64,000 bases of DNA from Siphonodentalium dalli (taxonomy: Eukaryota; Mollusca; Scaphopoda; Gadilida; Siphonodentaliidae): NCBI GenBank assembly GCA_032622095.1, contig CP136067.1, forward strand, positions 79,014,705 through 79,078,704, written 5' to 3'. The notes under the pieces are model-generated. The model was not told the DNA's origin, made no database searches, and saw only the letters and a program-made list of their open reading frames with translations. Shown here in pieces: positions 22,161 through 33,550 of this stretch (position 1 is its first letter; each line of letters starts with the position of its first letter). The position numbers were made by a program, and so were the translations under genes.

Positions 22161-22606
22161 ATTTCTCATTACATATTCACGCCAAGGAGCCCACACAATT
22201 GCTATGTTACGATGCGATTTAATGTGATTATGTGTGACCTAATATCTCAATAATCTGAGGCAAGAGTACGCCTGCTAAAGGCGAATTATAACAGTTGGGG
22301 GTATAACGCTCAATAAATACTGGAGGCTATAACAAACTGCGCAGTAGAATATCGCTGAATGGACGAGTATGAGATGAGCCTAAATGCAATTGTGACTTTG
22401 TTTAAAGGCCCACTTAATTTTCGAGTCATTAATTTTTTATAGTATATACGGTTTTAATAACAATTTATGCCATAAAATTTGAATAAACTACTATAATTCA
22501 TCACCATTTGAAAGGCAGAATACTTCTATCTCCTAGTTTGAAACACCTTCAAAATACCGCGTCGTATATCTAGCAATAAGCAACCAACATGTCCTCCTCG
22601 GCTTTC
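22161..22606. other. Unassigned DNA
   Basis: No gene or repeat is recognised. It may include the 5' end of the Helitron that follows. Confidence 0.4.
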
Positions 22607-23182
22607 CATAGATTTCAACGTAATTTGATACTTATGGGTATTTGTGTCCGGGAAGTGTTTTGAACGGGTCAAATCGTGACCCCGACCTGACCTTGACCTT
22701 TAAAACTGTCAATGCAAGGTCAATTTGGGTAAAACGGACAAATTTCGGCGAAATTTTATACCTAGGGATACTTTGGTCCGAGGAGAGTTTTGAACGGGTC
22801 AAATCGTGACCTCGGCCTGACCTTGACCTTCAATATGGCCAATCAAAGGTCAACTCGGATAAAACGGATAGATTTCGACGAAATTTGATACCTATGGGTA
22901 CTTTTGTCGGGGGGGTGTTTTGGACGGGTCAAATCATGACTCTGACCTTACCTTGACCTTCAAAATTGTTAATTAAAGTTCAAGTTGGGTAAAACGGACG
23001 GATTTGGACGAAATATGATACCTATGGGTAGTTTTCTACGGGTGGGGGTGTTTTGGACTGGACAAATCATGACCCTGACCTGACCTTGACTTTCGAAATA
23101 GTCAATTGAAGGTCAAATCGCACCTTTCACCGGCAAGCAGATGGGAAACAGCCCGGGTGAAGTCGGGCCTATCAGCTTGTGT
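22607..23182 (+). mobile_element. Helitron 3' part with ~124-bp tandem units
   Basis: About four units each contain 'acgaaatttgatacctatgg', 'gacgggtcaaatc' and 'tgaccttgacctt'. A GCCCGGGTGAAGTCGGGC hairpin and a diverged 3' end (CAGCTTG then T) follow. The 5' end was not identified. Confidence 0.65.
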
Positions 23183-23344
23183 AATAAAGAAGACAGTTTG
23201 ATGAAAGTAATGTATGCCACGAGAAACGGGAAAACTTGAAATATGGAAGTACGCAAATTTCCCGCATAAAATTTGAAAGCTAGTTTATAGAATAATTGTA
23301 TTATTATTTATATTTATGGCTAATAATACGATCTTGGTGGCGTT

Positions 23345-23790
23345 ACCATTTCTGACTATGGTTTTCTTGTTTATTATATGTGAATGGGTTCGTTAAGAAC
23401 AGCACTGTCGCTCTGTGCCTTTTGTGGTATAGACGGGAGGGTAACTCCATATTTTTCCGGTTTCCAGAGGAGGCCGATACCGATTATAGTGTTATGCGGC
23501 GATTCAGCGGTAGGATTACTTCCCTTATACCATAATTATTACTCCTTCGTACAATCTGGAAAATATTCTCCTTGAATCGAAATTTCTATAGGAAATTTAG
23601 TGAAAAGTCCACAAGAAATATGAATAGCCATTATACTCTCACATCCACATAGTCATAGAATCACAGCTCAGTATTTCGAGTACGTGTAGAATTATTTTCT
23701 TAAAGACTTCTTGTTTATGTGCTTATTTCAGTGAACTAAACTGATACGTGAGTACGTACTCCAAGCACTATGCCCACTGCATTAATATAT
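23345..23790 (-). repeat. Repeat 'B', 5' part, separated by 6 kb from 16774-17275
   Basis: Reverse complement of 7530-8395. It includes a single copy of the 31-bp unit that forms the minisatellite at 7598-7885. The match breaks at 'ttattatatgtgaatgggtt' (23371-23390), next to the junction. Confidence 0.85.
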
Positions 23791-25450
23791 AGTTTAACTA
23801 TTATTAGCAAAAAGACAAACCACATTGAACTACGCACAATTGTAACAAATAGTCCTTAATTCTGGACGAATGTTTCAGCGATAAACAAACGACAATGATT
23901 TCGCCTGATTTTAGTCCTGCATATAATATTTATATAAGAATGGTGTTGCGTGCTGCCGATTTGGATATAGATTGTTCAGAACTTCTCTACACGACGAACA
24001 GGGAGGCAGAGTATACAATGGGAAAATCATTTCGGTCATGTGTCAAACATGTACAGTCTCTCCCCAGCAGGAAGAATTAATTTCGACCCACCTATACCTG
24101 TCGTGGATTCCTGGCCCGACATTATAATATTTGCAGCCACAATCCTGTATAAAGGATTCATAACGTCGTTTCACTCGCCCACACTCATGAGACAATGCTC
24201 ATAGTTACACCATGTGTGACAAACAAATAGTCTGGATAATGATGACTGCATGAATTTAAATATGAGTAGTTTACAGGGACCAGTCTTGGAGGTTTCAAAT
24301 TGGGAGAAGTCACTGTTTTGGTTATTAATTTGGAGAATTACTCTCGAAAATATTCTCACAGTTGACAGAAACTGTTTGTGTTATGCCTATAACAGCACAT
24401 TCGTCCATTTCGTGTATGCCTCTCCCATTCTCTCTTCTCTTTCTGCTCTCTTTGACTCTATTTCTATATCTCCGTTGCACAGTAACCTGTATGTATATAT
24501 TTTTTGTATATCTAGTTGTCTAGTATGTGTGTGCAGACGATAGAGTGCCTGTACCACACCAATTATAAGCTCTGTATGCTCTTCATTACTGGAGGTCAAT
24601 CAACAAATAACCACCCAACCCCCTTCGTGCAAAACAAATATTTTATTTCCGCCCAGGTATTTTGGGGGGGGGGGGCCCACCCTAAAATCACATTTCAATT
24701 GACTTTACCAGGCTTTTCCAGACTGTTTTGGTATATTATACTGTTCCGTCCCTATCACTCATATTTAATCTATATGCAGTATCCACTCTGATCATACCTT
24801 AGATATATTTAGAAATCACCAGTAGGAAGTTCAAAGTTCAACTTGACTGGAATAATCACAGCACATGTCCAAACAGCTGGTCAAAATGTCATTCCCCACA
24901 TGTTTACGTTTGCACACATGCATTGCATTATATACAGTACATGTCTAAAAGATCTGAAGCTGCGAATATATACTTGAATATACAACATTATATAACATCA
25001 ATAAATGTTATGAAGGTTTGTAGAGATGTCATAGCCATTCGGCAAACTTCGTTATATATCTATACCGTTTCATCTATAAGCCTAAAAGGCCATAGGTCGA
25101 GGAGAACAGAATGATGTTCTAGAAAAATATTGCTGTTGTTGAATGTTGTTGTTCATCGGGTCCAGCATATCTGAATGTCTCAATTGTGATAAATGTGCCG
25201 AGCGACGTATAATGAAACATAAACAACCCTGCACATGTGTGCACAAAAGCGATTACGACAATAGAAATTGGGTGACATAAATTGCACACATCCATTAAAG
25301 ATACGGGCGGCGTTGGGGTGGGTATGCTCTTAAAATATTCAGCTCCGCCAAAAACCGCCATAAACAGAAAGAATAGTAAAATATAGACAGACCTTGTTCT
25401 TATACCAATCAGAAATATGGCATAAACAGTATGTTGTTGTCAAATGTGTT
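23791..25450. other. Mostly unassigned DNA
   Basis: 'cgataaacaaacgacaatg' at 23879 recurs at 57967, marking a small dispersed repeat. There is a G homopolymer at about 24664-24675. Small frames at 24250-24543 and 24516-24791 have no recognisable signature. Confidence 0.4.
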
Positions 25451-25680
25451 CCCTTTGTTATGTAAACAAAAGCAAAAAACGTTACAGAACCTGGCTTTTG
25501 TTTAGATCGGGGTATGGTAAACATAAAGAGCGTTATTTGTTACTGTTTTCCTGATATGGAAATAATAAAGAGCGTTTATATCATTTGTGTGTGATTAACC
25601 AATAGAATTTCGCTGTGTTATGTAAACAGAAGCAAAACTTATGTAACACGAGCAGGCTCTTATTTACGTACACCATCGTA
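25451..25680 (+). repeat. Diverged ~160-bp tandem duplication
   Basis: 'gttatgtaaacaaaagcaaaa' near 25458 and 'gttatgtaaacagaagcaaaa' near 25617 begin two related units, each with 'gagcgtt' or 'gagc.ggctctt' phrases. Related 'aaacgctctttaa' pieces lie near 29570. Confidence 0.55.
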
Positions 25681-25799
25681 CGTCTTGACGACAATATACT
25701 ATTTACGCGCTGATTATGTTTGGCATATGAACAAAACTATATATATTTTTTAATATTCCTTCTGTTGGTGGCGATTTGAACAAATATGAATATTTCTGC

Positions 25800-26340
25800 A
25801 ACAAACGCCGTCCGTGCCTTTAACCCTCTTGTTGCTAATGATTAATGAAGAAAATAAATGACGTTGATTGTCGATGAATTTCCCATGTTGCGATGTCGGG
25901 GGCGATCTGCCGAAGGGTTCGGAAACATTTTATGCCATCGTCTCGGCTAATTAACAACCGTTACATGAATTAATCGTGCATTTCGTGATCTCAACGGTGG
26001 CACTGACGGATACATGGGGATTAAGTGATTAGACATTGACAACCAGGCGACGAACTCGGTAAAGCACAGAAATGATAATAGACATACGGGCCACGCCTCC
26101 TACGCTCGCATGCAAATGCCACTTGGTGGTAACTCTATTTTCTAGTTAATAGATCGTGTTTTAATACAGTGTTGTCTACCGTTGACTACTTGCGTTATTA
26201 ATTTTGCCCATTTCTCTGGGTCACAAATATCTGGAAAATCCCATTCAACGCCCATGCATAATGCATTATACAATTTATAATACTCTCAGGATGAACATGT
26301 GTGCGTGTGGACCTAACATCATGCAAATACTTCATAGGCC
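25800..26340. promoter_or_regulatory. Possible cis-regulatory element rich in homeodomain/POU motifs
   Basis: The stretch looks non-repetitive and has dense ATTA-core sites ('gattaatgaag', 'ctaattaac', 'gaattaatcg') and a perfect octamer ATGCAAAT at about 26111. This composition resembles conserved non-coding elements near developmental genes. There is no direct proof of function. Confidence 0.25.
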
Positions 26341-26360
26341 ATTAGTATTGCTTGGGATGT

Positions 26361-26434
26361 TAAGTAAGTAAGTAATGCTTTATTCCCAGCCAATTGGTAA
26401 TTTGGTACATGAGAAAACATATAATACATATATT
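26361..26434 (-). mobile_element. Severely 5'-truncated LINE copy (3' tail only)
   Basis: Read on the minus strand, 'ttttctcatgtaccaa' then 'ggctgggaataaagcattac' and TTAC repeats match the 3' end of the LINE at 13660-13718. Only about 75 bp remain. Confidence 0.8.
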
Positions 26435-26489
26435 AAACTAATAACATCTTTCCCTCCCATGTTCATAAGGATCTTCGTGCCTATTAGTT

Positions 26490-28791
26490 CAGTGCATTTA
26501 TGAGAATAAAGTGCCAAACCTCAAACTAATTGCAAGACAATGTCTCTTAGCAGGAATAAGTCTATTAACCAATTATAAACAACATTCTAAAAATAAAAAA
26601 GGATCAAGAAAGGCGAAATTGATAAATTTTGTGAAATAAATTTAGTAAAATTTGGTAAAATACCCATTTTATAGCTTTTCAAGGATGTTTATAAAAAACT
26701 TCATTTAACATGTCCTTCCATTTATATATCCATTGTGTTGAGAACACAATCCTGATTACAGAACAGAAAACATTTTCCAGATACGTTGAGAATTTTTCGA
26801 GTCATGTGCCTCCAAAATTGGGAGTTTGTCTAATTTCGGAGCCTCAATTTCTGAAGAATTAGCTAAAATCTATATTTTAGGGTCTAGTATTTTAAACACT
26901 AGAGAACAACGAATGGATATCTTACTGTTGTGTTAGTTGCCTCACTATGTTGTGCACAAAACATGACCTCGTTATGCATCTATGATCGAAAAGACAAAAA
27001 TATTCTTAAACAAAAAGTGTGTTCCATTGTATGGACTTAGCCAAATTTGCCTTGTGACACAGAACTGGTGTGATGAAATACCATATTTGAGGTCACACAA
27101 CTCAATAAATTAATATCCATATGCCCTGTATTTCTCATAACCTCTTACGTATACTAGGTTAAATACACTGTGCTGGAATTGCTAAACACATATGTGCCAT
27201 AATCAACTTATGGCCCTATGAATCCTTTGTATTGACTCTTTTCCAAAAAATCCATTTTGGACTGTTTTGTGGTGTTTTTGTCCATTTTAAAGTTTTTTTG
27301 TTGCACAAATAGTAAACAACAATGAATACAATTAGTGTTTAATGTGTAAAATCATTTGAACGTTCCTCCTAAAACACTTAGTGTTGGAAAAAATATGATT
27401 ACATTGGTTATGCCAATCAACAGTCACTGGATTTCACATATTTCAAGAAACTGACTCCAAATTTGAATGTTGATAATGGGGTAGGTGAAATCACCTAGGC
27501 TATGATATTGTCACCATATGCTAGTCATTGGAGACAAAGGGTTGTTTTATTCCAGTTTGTGTAGATTATTCTTGCATGGTAAACAGTTTAGTACTTTAAT
27601 AATTATTAGATGTTTATTTAGAACTTTATCAGCATGTTATTATAGAACCAGCCCGAAATAATGATCGCCATTTCGCCATTGAGTTACAACAAAAGGGATC
27701 GTAGCTCTAAATATGAACATCAAAACAGGAAGCAGTTTACTCTGTATGAAAGAATAGGGTTTGTAGGAGCTGGTGATGTTAAAGTTTTATGCATCAAGGT
27801 CCACATTTTCTAGATTTTGTCAATATGGTTTCCCCTACCCCATTTTTCAGATATTCAAATTTGGCATCCGTTTCCAGAAAAATTAGTGAAATTCGGTGAC
27901 ATTCATTGACGTATCCAACATAAGGCATTTATTTCAATACTAAAGTGTTTCAGGAGGAAAGTTCAAATGATTCTGCACATTAAACATATATTGTTTTTAC
28001 AATTTATTCACAAAAACCTTTAAAAATGAAGAAGAAAAAAACGCCCCAAAATGGCATTTTTAGATGAGTCAATTCTAATGATTCATAGGGCCATAATTTA
28101 TTTTCTACACCATGATTTGGGAAATTCCTTTAATACAATGTGTTTAGCGATGTATACTTAAGTGATTATGAGAAAGACAGGGAATATGGATATATAATTA
28201 TTGATTTGTATGCTATTTCATCACGCCGGTTCTGGACCACAGGCAAAATTGGCTGCCCATACAATGGTGGAACACACATTTGTTTAAGAATATTTTTGTC
28301 CTCTCAATCATAGATGCATAAAGAAATCATATTTTGTGCACAACCTTGAGAGGAAATGACTAAAACAACAAGGAATCCCTTCATTTCCTTTATTTTTTTA
28401 AATACAAGACCATAAAAAATGAATTTTAACTAATTTTGAGAAATTGAGCCTCAGAAATTAGACAAACTCCAAATTTTGGAGGCGCATAACTCAAAAAATA
28501 CTTAACGTATCTAGGAAAGGTTTTCTTTTCTGTAATCAGGGTTGTGCACTCTTCAAAATGGATATATAAATGGAATGATATGTGAAAGGAAGTTTTTTAT
28601 AAACCTCCTTAAAAAGCTATAAAATGAGTATTTTATCAAATTTTGACAAATTTAGTTCACAAAATTCATCAATTTCGCATTTCTTGATTCTTGTTGATTT
28701 TTAGTATATTATTTGTGATGGGTTAAAGTACTTATTCCCACTGAGAAACTTTGTGTTGCAATTATTTTGAGGTGAAACCATAAATGCACTG
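26490..28791. mobile_element. 2.3-kb foldback element with ~1-kb inverted arms
   Basis: The left arm (26490-27491) is complementary to the right arm (about 27828-28791). Outer ends are CAGTGCATTTATG and CATAAATGCACTG. Further paired markers are 'gattacagaacagaaaac' facing 'ttttcttttctgtaatc', and 'ttagacaaactcc' facing 'ggagtttgtctaa'. The spacer is about 336 bp. The arms have diverged by substitutions and small indels. There is no long frame in either arm or the spacer, and the target duplication is unclear. Confidence 0.85.
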
Positions 28792-28907
28792 GACTATCAC
28801 TGCCATCTCTCAGCATCGTCACTTTATTTCAACAAAATCTGGATGAAACTATGAGAATAAAGAGCATATCAAAGAAAGCTCTTGAGCACATTGTGTTATA
28901 TATAGAA

Positions 28908-29500
28908 CTAGAAGATTAGCCCGCCACTGGCGGCATTGGTCCCATGGCTTTGGTCGATCCATTAATTTTAGTTTTTCAAGGTAACCCCGTACAGGCACGC
29001 CGACAGCATGCTATCATACAACCCGACAAAAATATTCCCCGTCCCGAGTTGACCATATATACATAAAACATTTCACGTCGCTGCCACCGCTGATGCCCGA
29101 AATATCGCCCAAGGTCTGTTGGGTGGACAAAATAACCCGACAAAAATATTTCCCGTCCCAAGTTGACCATACATAACAAATTTCACATCGATGTCACCGC
29201 TCAGAAAACACTCGCAGAGCCCTAAAATTTATTAACATAGGATTTCCCATTCAAATCGATTTATGTCGATAAAACTCTTATTTTTTCAAAAATTTAAGCT
29301 GAGACTTCGTGTGTCTGCGTGTAGTACTTATATATTCACAAAATGACAGAGTCCAACACGTAATTATAGGATGTCCCATTCAAATCGATTTATGTCGATA
29401 AAACTCTTATTTTTCAAAAATTTTAAGCTGAGACTTCGTGTGTCTGCGAGTAATACTTATATATTCTTAAAATGACAGAGTCCAACACGTAATTATGTTT
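28908..29500 (-). mobile_element. Helitron-like element, minus strand, 5' end uncertain
   Basis: On the minus strand it ends GCCGCCAGTGGCGGGC, then CTAATCTTCTAG, followed by T: the same hairpin and CTAG terminus as the elements at 30301-31940. The interior has two 'cccgacaaaaatatt.cccgt' units. The 5' end is placed only roughly. Confidence 0.55.
29233..29491 (+). repeat. 129-bp tandem duplication
   Basis: 'cccattcaaatcgatttatg' starts at 29246 and 29375, and the two units continue in parallel to 'gtccaacacgtaattat'. Confidence 0.9.
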
Positions 29501-30300
29501 TAGATGGAAGAAATTATTTTGTTTTCGATGCTAAATTTCGAGCGATAACGTTGCGTTGATATTGTAAACAAACGCTCTTTAATAGCGACGCGTCATATAC
29601 AAACGCTCATTAATTATCACGCGATCAACACATCAATCACCATTGCGGTGGCAGTTGAAGGGTGAAGGAGTGGTCGCACGGGCTCGCAAGTTTACGACAT
29701 ATACATCCGATGGGAACGGCTACGGGTAAATCGCTGAACTTCATCACGGACACTCAAGTCGATCCTTCTTTCAACACGGCATTCTAAGTGATCATGATTA
29801 CGTCGGTTTGGTCGTTAGACATAATTATGTGGGTGTTGATGTGTCTTTTCTTGGCTGGTAAATTTTCACGAACGTTTTATTAATCAGAATTACATAAATC
29901 TAGGTCAGGTATTTATTCAACTAAATCTTGTGAACTTTCAGCTACAAATTTCGTTGATAAAATTTATAGTTAAGCAAAGTTGTGTGTTCAAGACTCGAAG
30001 CGGCTTATAGTTACCTATACGGAAGACCAATCTTTCCATAAACAATAAGTATTCACTAGAACAGTTACTATACGACTGAATTTTGATTGAAAGATTGAGT
30101 GGTGGACTTGGTCTGCACATTTTATACTGGTCATAGTCGTGGTGTTCTATTGTGCTACTGCAACATTTTGGTCAGGTGTCGATGACTGAATGTTCTGGTT
30201 GATGATTGAATGTTCATTTTCGGGAAAAAATCATTTTCGCATCTTCAAATTGAAAATACACAAAGCAAATACTGAGACAGGTATATCATCATCTATCTTC
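29501..30300. other. Unassigned DNA
   Basis: 'aaacgctctttaa' and 'aaacgctcattaa' near 29570-29610 are diverged short repeats related to 25500-25580. No gene is recognised. Confidence 0.4.
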
Positions 30301-31131
30301 TCTTCTTCTATATATTTTGAGAACTCCTTGTATTCGAGAGATAGTCCACACCCTCCGGACCTCGATGATATGATCGTGAATGAGTATTTATATACCCCAC
30401 TAAACTTTGACAAACACCAGTAATGGTGTGTAGATCATTTACATATCTCTCCTATATATTTTGATACAATCTATCTAATTTACATATCTCTCTTATATAT
30501 TTATGTTTGTGTGTGTGTTGTACTTCATACAAATCTACGATTCTCGACCGATCGGGACGAAACTTGGTACGTGTGTGTAGTTTGACCAGGCGGTGGTCGT
30601 TGTCGTATTGGCGAGCCCGTGGGACGCCCGTGCAGCGCATGCGCAGACGAGATCTCGGAAACGGGTGGAGCTATCGACTTGAAATTTGCTATGTGAATGT
30701 ATCTTGCGCCGGGTACAAATTTTATCGGGTCGCCGAGCGGTGCGACGCCCGTGCAGCGCATGCGCAGACGAGATCTCGGAAACGGGTGGAGCTATCGACT
30801 TGAAATTTGCTATGTGAATGTATCTTGCGCCGGGTACAAATTTTATCGGGTCGCCGAGCCCGTGCGACGACCGTGCAGCGCATGCGCAGACGAGATCTCG
30901 GAAACGGGTGGAGCTATCGACTTGAAATTTGCTATGTGAATGTATCTTGCGCCGGGTACAAATTTTATCGGGTCGCGGTACAAATTTTCATGCGCAGACC
31001 AGATCTCGGAAACTGGTGGAGCTACCGGGTACAAATTTTTCTTATTGAAACGCGTGGAGCTAAAAATTTAAAAAATATATATAAAAATGTCATGTTTCGG
31101 ACAAGCCGCCGGTGGCGGGCTAACCTGCTAG
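30301..31131 (+). mobile_element. Helitron 1 of a four-element head-to-tail array
   Basis: It starts TCTTCTTCTATATATTTTGAG and ends with a GCCGCCGGTGGCGGGC hairpin, then TAACCTGCTAG. The interior has three full ~122-bp units and a partial one, each with a GCGCATGCGC palindrome and 'agatctcggaaacgggtgg'. No Rep/helicase, so it is non-autonomous. Frames running through the units are repeat artefacts. The exact 5' base is uncertain by several bases because the flank is TCTTC-rich. Confidence 0.8.
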
Positions 31132-31940
31132 TCTTCTTCTATATATTTTGAGAACTCCTTGTATTCGAGAGATAGTCCACACCCTCCGGACCTCAATGAT
31201 ATGATCGTGAATGAGTATTGATATACCCCACTAAACTTTGACAAACACCAGTAATGGTGTGTAGATCATTTACATATCTCTCCTATATATTTTGATACAA
31301 TCTATCTAATTTACATATCTCTCTTATATATTTATGTTTGTGTGTGTGTTGTACTTCATACAAATCTACGATTCTCGACCGATCGGGACGAAACTTGGTA
31401 CGTGTGTGTAGTTTGACCAGGCGGTGGTCGTTGTCGTATTGGCGAGCCCGTGCGACGCCCGTGCAGCGCATGCGCAGACGAGATCTCGGAAACGGGTGGA
31501 GCTATCGACTTGAAATTTGCTATGTGAATGTATCTTGCGCCGGGTACAAATTTTATCGGGTCGCCGAGCGGTGCGACGCCCGTGCAGCGCATGCGCAGAC
31601 GAGATCTCGGAAACGGGTGGAGCTATCGACTTGAAATTTGCTATGTGAATGTATCTTGCGCCGGGTACAAATTTTATCGGGTCGCCGAGCCCGTGCGACG
31701 ACCGTGCAGCGCATGCGCAGACGAGATCTCGGAAACGGGTGGAGCTATCGACGTGAAATTTGCTATGTGAATGTATCTTGCGCCGGGTACAAATTTTCAT
31801 GCGCAGACCAGATCTCGGAAACTGGTGGAGCTACCGGGTACAAATTTTTCTTATTGAAACGCGTGGAGCTAAAAATTTAAAAAATATATATAAAAATGAC
31901 ATGTTTCGGACAAGCCGCCGGTGGCGGGCTAACCTGCTAG
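31132..31940 (+). mobile_element. Helitron 2 of the array, near-identical to Helitron 1
   Basis: It begins with TCTTCTTC immediately after CTAG of the previous element and ends in the same hairpin and CTAG. It differs from its neighbour by few substitutions and a ~20-bp deletion in the last unit, so the two are recent relatives. Confidence 0.85.
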
Positions 31941-33550
31941 TCTATTATATATTTTGGAAGATCTGTGTGTGTGTGTTTGTATCTGTCTGTGTGTGTGTGT
32001 GTAATCGATGGACTCGAAAACGGCCCACCCGATTTCGATGAAACTTGGTACGTGGGGGTATTTTCGGGTCAGGAGTAACATAGGCCTATTGATTTTCAGA
32101 TCCGAGGTCAACTTTTCACGTGCCGAGGTCAAATCTGTTTTTACGCCGTTTTGCGCTAATATATTTCAGTTCGGTGCTCACAAATCGATTCGATATAGCG
32201 CGAATAATAAATTGCCAGTCATATAATTTGCACGGTTAGAATCTGTGGCGCTTCATCTTTCCAATGATGTATCACACGCCTGTGTACGTTTAAAGTTTCT
32301 ACCTTAATTATCGGGAAGAACGCAGGACCATGCTTCGCTCATCGAAAATCATTGCGTAAATATATTACGCCATCAACATATCGTGACGTGATCGCGTTAA
32401 CTCTTATCCGGCCGATGTCGCGTTAACTCATCACCGGCCGAGGTATCCGCAAATGACATTGGGCTATATATATCGGAAACGGGTGGAGCTATCGACTTGA
32501 AATTTGGTATGTGAATGTATCTTGCCCCGGATACGAATTTTATCGGGTCGCCGAGCCCGTGCGACGCCAGCTTCGCGCATGCGCAGACCAGATCTCGGTA
32601 ACGGGTGGAGTAATCGACTTGAAATTTGGTTTTTGAATAGCACATAGGCCTATTGATTTGCCCGTGCGACGTGACCTTGACCTTCAAAACTCATATCTCG
32701 GGATCCGCAGTGCTATCACGCCGGATTTAGCACTGCGATGCAGGGAGGATAACTCTATATTCATACGTCGACGAACGTTAGCAATTTGCAGGCATGCAAT
32801 TACGCATCGTGTATTTTTCCCAAAATTATAACATTTACAATATATATTGTCAATTTGCAGGCTATTAAAAATCGTGCATCTATCCCAAAATATATCATTT
32901 ATTACAATTTCTGATATATAAATTTTGTTACAGCTAATATTCTTAGGTCTATTGTCGATAGATTTATTTTTTGTATATTGAGCATAGGCTCAAGCTGTTT
33001 ACATTTACCCCGCGGGTCTGGAATCTCATCCAAGAATCCATTTAGCTGAAATGATACTTCGTTGTTGCGAAATGGAATCTACCGGTGGCCCCAAGCCGTC
33101 AATGTCAACAACATCGAAATTGTTCAACTTTGACTGCGAGAAAATAATTAGTTAAAATTTACCACACAATGCTAATTTATCTTTACGTTGAAGCTTGATA
33201 ATCAATGAGCGTGTGTATATGAGGCGCGTTTACATACTTTAGTGGAAATCAAATCGGGTAAAACTGGCGGATTTTTACGGACGAAATTTGATACATAGGA
33301 TACATAGGGTATCTCGGTATCCGCTGGGCCGATTTCCCGGTATCCGCTTGCCCAATTTCCACCATTTTTGGGGTGTTGGTGTTGGAAAATTGCCAGACAG
33401 ATTTTGACAAAATTTGATACTTAGTGGACCATAGTGGTAATTGTTTCCAGGGAGTGTTTTGGACGGGTCAAATCGTGACCCCACCTGACCTTGACCTTCA
33501 AAATGGTGAATTCAATGTCAAAGCCCGGACGAAGTCGGGTCACCTTCTAG
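31941..33550 (+). mobile_element. Helitron 3 of the array (mosaic interior)
   Basis: It begins TCTATTATATATTTTGG directly after CTAG, then a TG microsatellite, and ends CCCGGACGAAGTCGGGTCACCTTCTAG (hairpin plus CTAG; 33524-33550). Its middle (32460-32640) contains units resembling Helitrons 1-2, including one GCGCATGCGC site near 32576, and the end carries TCAAGGTCA-type motifs. About 32760-33230 is unrelated filler. Non-coding. Confidence 0.75.

Noticed and set aside
30507-31880. Multiple 62-144 codon frames repeating the same peptide
   Set aside because: They run through the ~122-bp tandem units of Helitrons 1 and 2 in both strands and frames, so they are repeat artefacts.
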